The translations under genes and the position numbers were made by a program. Shown here in pieces: positions 1 through 6,428 of a DNA stretch of 10,824 nucleotides; positions within the stretch are counted from its first letter, which is position 1, and each line of letters starts with the position of its first letter. This DNA is from Chloroflexota bacterium (GTDB lineage Bacteria > Chloroflexota > Anaerolineae > Caldilineales > Caldilineaceae). A model generated the notes under the pieces. It did no database searches. It worked only from the letters and a program-made list of their open reading frames with translations, and was not told the DNA's origin. The stretch is from contig QEUW01000272.1 in assembly GCA_003577005.1 (NCBI GenBank), forward strand, positions 1 through 10,824. The letters run 5' to 3'.

Positions 1-2
1 TG

Positions 3-440
3 GGGCTGGCGTGGGATAACGCCTTCCGCTCGCTGGCCGACGCCGACGGCGATGGGCTGCGCTCAAGCGCCCACGGCGGCCTCGACCCCAACGACACCCG
101 CTGGGACAGCGATGGCGACAGCCTGTCGGATGCGTTTGAACTGGAACGCCGCCAGCAAGGATTTGTTTTCTCGCCCATCCTCTGTGACACCGACGGCGAT
201 GGCCTCACCGACGCCCAGGAGATGTTCTACGGCGCCGACCCCGCCCACGCCGACACCGACAACGACGGCCTGACCGATGCAGAAGAGCTCTGGCATCAAG
301 TCTATGACACCAACACCTGCCAGCCGACCAACAACTGGGCCGGGGGCTGGGATGTCACCGTTGCGGGCGCAACCACGGTGGTGGTGCGGGTCTCTTCAAA
401 CCCCACGACCGCCGACCGACCCGGCGCGCCGCGTGGATGA
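3..440 (+). CDS. Upstream segment of giant secreted protein: TSP3-like calcium-binding repeats (5' partial, ends in frameshift)
   Basis: The frame is open from base 3 with no start, so the gene begins upstream of the window. The segment holds four acidic DxDxDGL-type units at about bases 39-59, 105-134, 186-212 and 252-278. The last two read DTDGDGLTDAQE and DTDNDGLTDAEE, the signature of thrombospondin type 3 / EF-hand-like calcium-binding repeats. Such repeats form calcium-stiffened extracellular spacers in large exported bacterial proteins. A cysteine/tryptophan-containing stretch (CQPTNNWAGGWDV) follows, then a beta-rich piece ending VVVRVSSNPTTAD. The frame then runs into TGA at 438-440, while clear protein-like sequence continues in frame 1. 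I therefore read this as the N-terminal side of the same protein as the next feature, separated by a +1 frameshift near 413-420. Codon use and GC match the downstream part. The product is presumably extracellular, but the signal peptide lies outside the window. Confidence 0.8.
   Translation, partial: GLAWDNAFRSLADADGDGLRSSAHGGLDPNDTRWDSDGDSLSDAFELERRQQGFVFSPILCDTDGDGLTDAQEMFYGADPAHADTDNDGLTDAEELWHQVYDTNTCQPTNNWAGGWDVTVAGATTVVVRVSSNPTTADRPGAPRG
413..420 (+). other. Frameshift site: tandem CGAC duplication inside the giant gene
   Basis: CGAC at 413-416 is immediately repeated at 417-420. Frame 3 encodes the calcium repeats up to this point and frame 1 encodes the rest of the protein. Deleting one CGAC copy gives a continuous reading through TTADPARRVDDQNRP, joining the two halves without any stop. 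The duplication therefore explains both the position and the direction of the shift. It may be a real slippage mutation, a phase-variation-like event or a sequencing/assembly error. Confidence 0.7.
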
Positions 441-3400
441 CCAGAACCGGCCCTATCACCCGCTGATCGGCAACACGCCGCCGCTGGCGATCTACCCGTC
501 GATCAGTGATCCCGATGGCTTTGTGGGGATGGGCCAGACCTTTGTCTACACCGCCACCGTCGTCGCCCGCGTCCCCATGGCGCCCGGTGTGGTCGATGTG
601 ACCCGAGCCTCGCTCCCTTCCGACCCGGGAAGTGGAAAGTCGCAGACCCTCCGGCTTGACTTTGACCCGCTCACCTTTTCGACGACGCAGACCGTCACTG
701 CACAGACCTCGTTCAAGTTCCAGCCCCTCGGGTTGAGCAGTTCGGCGCCCGTCAACATCAACAGCACGGTGCGCACCCGTCTGGCCGGAACCAATGGCCC
801 GCTGTGGGTGCTCGACCCGCCGGCGATGGGCGCGCCGCTCGGTGGCTTCACCAGCCGCGCCGCTGGCGTCACGCTGGCTGCGCAACAGTATGACCGCCCG
901 GACCTCTTCCGGCTGGCCGCGCTGACCTCCAATAGCCTGACCCCCGGCGGCCAGGGCGACATCTGGAGCTACGAGCTTCCCGGCGGGCAGAGCCATACCA
1001 TTGATAACGACAATAATAATACAGCTTTTCTGCGCGGGGCCATGCCGCCGGGTGTGGCCTGCAACAACACCGGCGCTTGCCTGTTCGTGTGGGATCAGAT
1101 CGCCGCCAGCCCCAACCCTGAAGCCGACACCCTGGGCGGTCTCTTCCGCGCCGCCAATGGCCAGGAGCAGGCGATCACCTTCCCGGCCACCGGGTTGGGG
1201 AGCAGCGGCCACCGCTTCCATCCGGTGGCGGCCAGCGATGGAACCAACTTCCTCGTCGTCGCCGAAGTCGCTAAGTCCGGCGCGCCCGCCGAGACGCTGT
1301 TGATGTCACAACAATACGACGCCAACGGCGCTTACACCGGCAACACCGCCACAATCAGCGCCGGGGCGCGCGCCGTCGCGGTCGACCGCTCCGCCACCTC
1401 GCTGGCGTTGGTCTGGGCCGGCAACGGCTACCGGTTGGCCTGGCTGACCGACACCGGCGGCCAGATTTCGATCCAGGAGTTAGACGCCAACGGTGCGTTT
1501 GGCGCACTGCACTCCATCGCCAACGATGCGCAGGGCGACCCGGTGCTGGCTGACCTCAGCCTGGCCTATGAACCGCTGCAAGGCAGTCTGCTGCTGGGTC
1601 ATCGCAACCTCTTCAACCAACTCATTCTCCAGCGCATCCTGCCCAATTTTTCCGTGGTCAGTGGCGTGTCGTTGGGGGATGGCGTGCGCACGCGCGTGGC
1701 CTATCACTCCCCCAGCCAGGGGTGGCTTGCCAGTTCCACCGACCTCAGCGGCGCGCTGACCTTCTGGCCGCTCAACCTCAGCAACCAGACGATTGCCACG
1801 CCACAGGGCGGCTTCAACGGCAATGGGATTCAGTCGGGCGCATTGGCCTGCCCGGCGCCGGGGGCCATACCGGTGGTCGATCTCCGCTTTGAAGAGTTGC
1901 CCGTGAACGCCGGCCAGGCCGCACTGTTTGCCGACAGTTCGGGCCGCAACAACCACGCCACTGCCGCCGCAGAGAACGCGCCCGCCGCCGGTTTGCCCGG
2001 TGCGGTGACTGCGCAAAACGTAGCCGTGGGCAGCCCACCCTCCGATTACTCGATCCTGTTCGAGGCGCACAAGGAGCAATACCTCACCCTACCACGCCCA
2101 GTGCAGGATGATTTCACGATTGCCTTCTGGTTCAAGGGCGGAGCGGCATTGCGCGACCTGATCGGCGGGTCAGGGGGGGCCAAAAGTTTTAGGCTGTCGA
2201 TGAATGGCGGCGGGCTTTCGTTCACGGGCGCGGGGGCCTTTATCCAGATTGCCGGTTCGATGGGCGACGACAAATGGCGCTTTGTCACCATGACGCGCCA
2301 CCGCGCCAGCGGCCAGATTGTGCTCTACATCGACGGGACGCCGGTTGCCGACGTCGTTGGCAATACCGAAGCACTCGACGCGGAGTCTGCCCTGTTCGTC
2401 AATAAATCCCAGTTCAGGGCAAGCTGGCAGATGGACAATCTGCAGATCTTCGCCAGCACATTCAACGCCGCCACCGTGCAGGCCCTCTACAACGGCGCGC
2501 TCCCCCCCTCCTGCGTGGCGGCCGCCACCAGCGGTGTCTCCGGCGAGGCGGTGCAGTGGGCCAAAGTCAACCTGCACCAGCCCGACAACCGGGGCGGGCG
2601 CCTCACCGCCAGCGCCGATCTGGTGGTCATGCTTGATGTCGATGGCGTCTTTCTAAAAGTACTCTCCCCACCCAATGGCTCGTATGTGCAGGGCGCACAG
2701 GGCGTGCCCAAGACGATCATCATCGGTGGCGACGCCAAAGACTTCACCTCCGGCGTGGCGAACGTCGAGGTCAGTGTCAACGACAGCCCCTATCAACTCG
2801 CCACCGGCACGGAGAGTTGGGCCTTTCCGCTCCAGGTGACCGAAGGGTTCTACCGCGTCAACGCCCGCGGCGTCGACCTGGCGGGCAACACCGGCGTCAC
2901 AGCGGGTGCGTTTACCGCCGATGCGACGCCGCCGCAGGTGACGCTGGATGCCGGGGGCGCGCCACGCGTCCCCACCCGCAACAAGGCCGGTCTCTGGACC
3001 GTGACGCTCAGCGGGACGGTGCAAGACCCCGCCATCGGCGACAAACCCGGCAGCGGCGTGGCGCCTGGATCGGTGGCGGTGCGCCTCGAAGCGCAGATGC
3101 CCACCGAACAGAACGGGCAATGGCAGACGGCGACGCTGGATGGCAATAAGTGGACGGTCCACTACACCCTGCCCGCCGAGGTCGCCGACCCCACCGGCAG
3201 CTACACGGTCTTGGTGCGCGCCACCGACAAGGTGGAGAACCGCAGCGCGGACAACGCTGCCACCGGTGTGCTGCGGCTCGACAGCAGCGGCCCCAACGCT
3301 GCACTCAGCGCCCAAGATGGGCAGCGCCAGGTGATCACCGAGACGATCACCATCGGCGGGGTGATCAGCGATACGCTGGCGGGCATCGATAAACTGGATG

Positions 3401-4914
3401 TTGCCTTTACGCCCATCGAGCAGGTGGTTCAGGATCCCTCCTTCGCCAACCGCCCGTGGCAGAGCGCCACGCTGGCGCAACGGGGCGCAGGCTTTACCAC
3501 CAGTACATGGACGATCAAGGCGCCGGCCAACCTGGAAGGTCAGGTGCAGATCGACCTGCGCGCCACCGACATGCTGGGCAACGTCAGCCTGATCGGCAAC
3601 GTCTGGCGCGGGCTGATCGACACGCGGACGCCGCGCCTGACGCTGACCGCCAAAGCCACCGGGGCCAGCTATCTCGACCCGGCAACCAACACCCGTCGCT
3701 ATGCCATCAGCTATCTTTGCGCCGCTCAAGATAACTATCTTGACGAGGGGCGCTTCCAGTGCCCTGGCGAGCAGTTGCCACCGCCGGTGCGCTCGTTTGA
3801 AAACAACGCAGCGCTGCAAACCCTCTTCCCCGACTGGTCGATCCGCAGCGGGCTGGCGATCTCGTATACACAGTGGGAAGCCAGCGCGCAACCCAGCGCC
3901 ACGATACGGGCGTGTGACATCTACGGCCACTGCGCCACCGCCCAGGCGACGCTGGCCGCCGCTGCAGGGGTGATGGCCGCCGACGCCGACGTGGCTGCCA
4001 ACAACCCGGTGGCCGTGATCGTCTACCCGGCGGACCAAAGCTTTGTGGCGTCAAGCAGTGGGCTGACCGTCACCATCGCCGCTGAGGCCGCCCAATCGCT
4101 CAAGGAGATCACGCTTTCGCTCGACGGCGCCGTGGTGGATCGGGCCAGCTTTACCCAGGCCAGCGCCACCAAACAAGCGCGGCGCGCGGTCCGCATCACG
4201 CCCAACGCTGAAGGGAAACACACGCTGCTGGCAGTCGCCACCGACTGGGCCGGCAACACGCAGACAAACCGCTTCCCGGTCACCTTCACGCTGGACACAC
4301 GCCCGCCGGCGGCCACCATCGAGACCTCGGTGTTGACCCTCGCCGACACCTACCAGGTCGGCAGCGGCATCCTGCGCTTCCGGGGGACGGCTAACGACAG
4401 CCTCTGCCTGGCCGCGGTGCAACTGCGGGTGGGCAACCAATCCTTTGTCGACGTGGCCTATGGTGGGGGTAAGTGGCAGGCTGTCTATCCGGTCAACGGG
4501 CCGGAAGGCCAGACCTTGCCGGTCACCGTGCGTGCGGTCGATTGTGCGGGCCGGGCGGTCGAGGCCACACGCAACATCCCCACGGAGCTCTCGTCACCCG
4601 ATGCGCCCGACACCCGGATCACTGCCGGGCCGCCGGCACAGGGCGCCCCGAAGACGGCCAGATTCGAATTTGCCGCCGTGGCTGGCAAAAACGAGGTGGC
4701 CGGATTCACCTGCCAGCTCGACGGCGGGCCCTTCACGGTCTGCACCAGCCCGTGGACCTACACGAATCTTGCGGTGGGCGCACACACCTTCCGCGTGCGT
4801 ACAGTGGACAGCCAGGGCTTTGTCGATGAGACGCCTGCCCAGGCGAGTTGGATGGTTGAGGGTGGTGGCGTCGAGGACAATCAGACACTCTATCTGCCGT
4901 TGATCCAGCGGTAG
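418..4914 (+). CDS. Giant secreted LamG/Ig-like multidomain protein, downstream of the frameshift
   Basis: This is about 1500 codons in frame 1. The frame is formally open from an ATG at 277, but the part before ~417 overlaps the calcium repeats and is not protein-like. In order: a beta-rich region (about 450-800); repeated units resembling beta-propeller or lectin-like blades (about 840-1850, e.g. HPVAASDGTNFLVVAEV and SQQYDANGAY); a LamG/concanavalin-like jelly roll (about 1870-2513, with DLRFEE, FTIAFWFKGG, DDKWRFVTMTR and IVLYIDGTPVADV); then about seven Ig-like modules from 2655 to 4850. Several modules are joined by D-x-(T/S)-x-P linkers (DATPPQVTL, DTRTPRLTL, DTRPPAATI). The last module has the CQLDGGPFTVCTSPWTY pattern common in bacterial Ig-like repeats. 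The protein ends NQTLYLPLIQR, a tail I recall from secreted Chloroflexota proteins. No transmembrane segment or LPXTG motif is seen. Likely role: cell-surface adhesion or glycan binding. No catalytic domain is recognised, and the exact function is unknown. Confidence 0.85.
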   Translation, partial: DPARRVDDQNRPYHPLIGNTPPLAIYPSISDPDGFVGMGQTFVYTATVVARVPMAPGVVDVTRASLPSDPGSGKSQTLRLDFDPLTFSTTQTVTAQTSFKFQPLGLSSSAPVNINSTVRTRLAGTNGPLWVLDPPAMGAPLGGFTSRAAGVTLAAQQYDRPDLFRLAALTSNSLTPGGQGDIWSYELPGGQSHTIDNDNNNTAFLRGAMPPGVACNNTGACLFVWDQIAASPNPEADTLGGLFRAANGQEQAITFPATGLGSSGHRFHPVAASDGTNFLVVAEVAKSGAPAETLLMSQQYDANGAYTGNTATISAGARAVAVDRSATSLALVWAGNGYRLAWLTDTGGQISIQELDANGAFGALHSIANDAQGDPVLADLSLAYEPLQGSLLLGHRNLFNQLILQRILPNFSVVSGVSLGDGVRTRVAYHSPSQGWLASSTDLSGALTFWPLNLSNQTIATPQGGFNGNGIQSGALACPAPGAIPVVDLRFEELPVNAGQAALFADSSGRNNHATAAAENAPAAGLPGAVTAQNVAVGSPPSDYSILFEAHKEQYLTLPRPVQDDFTIAFWFKGGAALRDLIGGSGGAKSFRLSMNGGGLSFTGAGAFIQIAGSMGDDKWRFVTMTRHRASGQIVLYIDGTPVADVVGNTEALDAESALFVNKSQFRASWQMDNLQIFASTFNAATVQALYNGALPPSCVAAATSGVSGEAVQWAKVNLHQPDNRGGRLTASADLVVMLDVDGVFLKVLSPPNGSYVQGAQGVPKTIIIGGDAKDFTSGVANVEVSVNDSPYQLATGTESWAFPLQVTEGFYRVNARGVDLAGNTGVTAGAFTADATPPQVTLDAGGAPRVPTRNKAGLWTVTLSGTVQDPAIGDKPGSGVAPGSVAVRLEAQMPTEQNGQWQTATLDGNKWTVHYTLPAEVADPTGSYTVLVRATDKVENRSADNAATGVLRLDSSGPNAALSAQDGQRQVITETITIGGVISDTLAGIDKLDVAFTPIEQVVQDPSFANRPWQSATLAQRGAGFTTSTWTIKAPANLEGQVQIDLRATDMLGNVSLIGNVWRGLIDTRTPRLTLTAKATGASYLDPATNTRRYAISYLCAAQDNYLDEGRFQCPGEQLPPPVRSFENNAALQTLFPDWSIRSGLAISYTQWEASAQPSATIRACDIYGHCATAQATLAAAAGVMAADADVAANNPVAVIVYPADQSFVASSSGLTVTIAAEAAQSLKEITLSLDGAVVDRASFTQASATKQARRAVRITPNAEGKHTLLAVATDWAGNTQTNRFPVTFTLDTRPPAATIETSVLTLADTYQVGSGILRFRGTANDSLCLAAVQLRVGNQSFVDVAYGGGKWQAVYPVNGPEGQTLPVTVRAVDCAGRAVEATRNIPTELSSPDAPDTRITAGPPAQGAPKTARFEFAAVAGKNEVAGFTCQLDGGPFTVCTSPWTYTNLAVGAHTFRVRTVDSQGFVDETPAQASWMVEGGGVEDNQTLYLPLIQR

Positions 4915-4964
4915 TTGGTTGGCGCAGGTGGGTGCTCACCCGATCTCATAGCCCATATAAAGTC

Positions 4965-4997
4965 ATCTTCCCGGAAGCCTTGAGCTTCCGGGAAGAT
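4965..4997 (+). terminator. Strong hairpin after the giant secreted-protein gene (terminator-like)
   Basis: The arms atcttcccggaagc (4965-4978) and gcttccgggaagat (4984-4997) form a perfect 14-bp stem with a 5-base loop, beginning 51 bases after the stop codon. Only a short TTTG follows, so it is a weak classical intrinsic terminator but well placed to end or stabilise the transcript. The near-symmetric stem could act on both strands. Its core CTTCCGGGA also occurs in the palindrome at 10497-10563, so it may instead belong to a dispersed repeat family. Confidence 0.6.
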
Positions 4998-5000
4998 TTG

Positions 5001-5103
5001 TAAGAGGCTATTTGAAAAGGCGATTTGCTGGGAGGGTGCGTTGCACACCGGTAGGATCTGGTGCATCGCACGGATGTAGCGCCCCTTTTCAAACAGCTTC
5101 TAA
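5001..5103. mobile_element. MITE-like element, 97 bp, with 17-bp terminal inverted repeats and TAA target duplication
   Basis: The left end GAGGCTATTTGAAAAGG (5004-5020) and the reverse complement of the right end, GAAGCTGTTTGAAAAGG (5084-5100), match at 15 of 17 positions. TAA directly flanks both ends (5001-5003 and 5101-5103), as expected for a 3-base target-site duplication. An inner inverted repeat (TGCGTTGCACACC at 5037-5049 against GGTGCATCGCA at 5060-5070) gives further fold-back structure. There is no ORF, so it would be non-autonomous and moved by a transposase elsewhere. IS5-type families include members with 3-base TNA duplications, but assignment to a family is only a guess. Confidence 0.65.
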
Positions 5104-5153
5104 AGGAAGATGGTGACGCCTGCAGCGGAGAGAGGGAACTAGCGCAGATGAGG

Positions 5154-5182
5154 TTGGCATAGCGGGCAACTCCTGGTAGAAT
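5154..5182 (+). promoter_or_regulatory. Sigma70-type promoter for the amidohydrolase-kinase unit
   Basis: A TTGGCA -35 box (5154-5159) and a TAGAAT -10 box (5177-5182) are separated by exactly 17 bases. Each box differs from consensus by one base. Predicted transcription starts near 5189, giving a leader of about 75 nt before the ATG at 5265. It lies just after the MITE-like element, so the insertion is close to this promoter but does not interrupt it. Confidence 0.6.
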
Positions 5183-5184
5183 TT

Positions 5185-5203
5185 GTAAACCTCATCAGGT
5201 TAC
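5185..5203. promoter_or_regulatory. Small palindrome over the predicted transcription start (possible operator)
   Basis: GTA-a-ACCT (5185-5192) and AGGT-TAC (5197-5203) are inverted around CATC with one bulged base. A palindrome on the start site immediately downstream of the -10 box is a typical repressor position. No cognate regulator is recognised, although the HigA-like protein in the same unit is a candidate. This is a short motif and could be chance. Confidence 0.3.
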
Positions 5204-5217
5204 CTTTACCCATCCGC

Positions 5218-5247
5218 GCCAGACCGGTTGTTTGCAACAGGCCTGGC
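5218..5247 (+). promoter_or_regulatory. Leader hairpin just before the amidohydrolase ribosome binding site
   Basis: The arms gccagaccggttg (5218-5230) and caacaggcctggc (5235-5247) pair at 11 of 13 positions around a TTTG loop. The stem ends 5 bases before the GAGGAG ribosome binding site (5253-5258). In the leader RNA it could protect the 5' end, act as an attenuator or tune access to the ribosome site. It leaves the GAGGAG itself unpaired. It is too small for a known riboswitch class. Confidence 0.4.
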
Positions 5248-5264
5248 TTTGCGAGGAGCTTCCC

Positions 5265-6428
5265 ATGCAGAAGGCTGTTACCGACTTGGCGCCTCCCGAC
5301 CTGATCATCCGCCGGGCCAGAGTCATCGACCCGGCGCAGGAAATTGACCGCATTGCCGACATCGCCGTGCGCGAGGGCAAGATCGCCGGTATCGGCGATT
5401 ACTCCACCGCTGAAAGCGTCGAGAGCGTGGACGCCAGTGGCTGTGTTGCCAGCCCCGGCTGGATCGACCTGCACGCCCATGTCTTCACCGGCGGCAGCGC
5501 CAGCGGCATCCATCCAGACGAGGATGCCGGGGTTGCCGCGGGCGTGACGACCGTGGTCGATGCGGGGAGTGCGGGCTTTGATACCTGGCCGGCCTTCCGC
5601 GAGACGATCCAGGAGGTCGCCACTACGCGCGTGTTGGCCTTTCTAAATGTGTCGACCAGACCTACGTCTGGCCCCCGCCACGGCGAATGGAGCAACTTTG
5701 CCCAGGGCCGCACCATCCCCCTGGCGGAACAAGAAGCGGCGGCCGGCTACTGCCTGGGCATCAAGGTGTTGGCCAGCCAGACCCACTGTGGCAACCTGGG
5801 GATCACACCGGTGAAACTGGCCCGCCAGGCCGCCCGGCTCTCCGGCGCCGGGCTGATGGTCCATATCGGCAATGCGCCGCCGGTCATCGAAGAGGTTTTG
5901 GAACTGCTCGAAGCGGGCGACATTGTGACCCACTGCTGGCACGGCAAATATGGCGGCCTACTGGGGCGCGACAAAAAGCCGCTGCCCGCCACCCGCGAGG
6001 CGGTGGCGCGCGGCGTCAAGTTCGACCTGGGGCACGGTTCGGCCAGCTTTGCCTTTGAGACGGCGCGCCATGCCCTGGACGCCGGCCTGCCCCTCCACGC
6101 CATCTCCACCGACCTGCACCGCGGCTGTCTGAACGGGCCGGTCTATGACATGGCCACGACAATGGCCAAATGTCTGCACCTCGGCTTCACCCTGCCTGAG
6201 GTGATCCGCCTGAGCACCTGGTCGCCGGCGCAACTCATCCGCCGCGAAGAGACGTTGGGGGCGCTGGCGACCGGTCGTGAAGCCGATATCACGGTCTTCC
6301 GGCTGGTCGATGGCGAATTCGACTTCACCGACAGCGAGCGGCGCACCGAGCGGGCCAACCAACACCTGGAGGTGCGCTACACCATCCGGGCAGGCCGCAT
6401 CGTCAAGACACCCAGTCAGAACGCGTGA
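5265..6428 (+). CDS. Amidohydrolase/deacetylase family metallohydrolase (cog3964, EF_0837-like)
   Basis: A 387-residue cytoplasmic TIM-barrel metal hydrolase. The first metal pair is the HxH of WIDLHAHVF (H70, H72). K167 in GIKVLAS fits the carboxylated bridging lysine, H200 (MVHIGNAPP) and H223 (THCWHG) fit the other ligands, and D283 (ISTDLH) fits the catalytic aspartate. The full ligand set is present, so it should be active. Family knowledge: cog3964/TIGR03583 proteins were often misannotated as dihydroorotase, and a characterised member (Atu3266, from memory) cleaves an acetyl group from acetyl-(R)-mandelate, so N- or O-deacylation of a small hydroxy or amino acid is likely. I chose ATG 5265 because GAGGAG lies 6 bases upstream; the frame also offers a TTG at 5232 without such a site. 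The stop overlaps the next gene by 4 bases (GTGA), implying translational coupling. The physiological substrate is unknown. Confidence 0.88.
   Translation: MQKAVTDLAPPDLIIRRARVIDPAQEIDRIADIAVREGKIAGIGDYSTAESVESVDASGCVASPGWIDLHAHVFTGGSASGIHPDEDAGVAAGVTTVVDAGSAGFDTWPAFRETIQEVATTRVLAFLNVSTRPTSGPRHGEWSNFAQGRTIPLAEQEAAAGYCLGIKVLASQTHCGNLGITPVKLARQAARLSGAGLMVHIGNAPPVIEEVLELLEAGDIVTHCWHGKYGGLLGRDKKPLPATREAVARGVKFDLGHGSASFAFETARHALDAGLPLHAISTDLHRGCLNGPVYDMATTMAKCLHLGFTLPEVIRLSTWSPAQLIRREETLGALATGREADITVFRLVDGEFDFTDSERRTERANQHLEVRYTIRAGRIVKTPSQNA

Noticed and set aside
277..417. ATG at 277 as the true start of the large gene
   Set aside because: The frame-1 translation between 277 and 417 is Pro/Arg-rich noise, whereas frame 3 over the same bases encodes calcium repeats and continuing beta-rich sequence. 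The start is better explained as an artefact of the frameshift.
355..1221. Minus-strand open frame of 288 codons
   Set aside because: Same antisense low-complexity character, opposite protein-like + strand sequence; no motif or ribosome site stands out.
2653..4038. Long minus-strand open frame (461 codons) opposite the giant secreted-protein gene
   Set aside because: It is rich in Arg, Gly, His and Val in the low-complexity manner of an antisense GC-rich frame, has no recognisable domain, and lies opposite clear Ig-like modules. I read it as a shadow of the + strand gene.
4965..5103. CRISPR-like array from the repeated palindromic pieces
   Set aside because: There is only one inverted pair of each kind, no regularly spaced direct repeats and no cas gene in the window.
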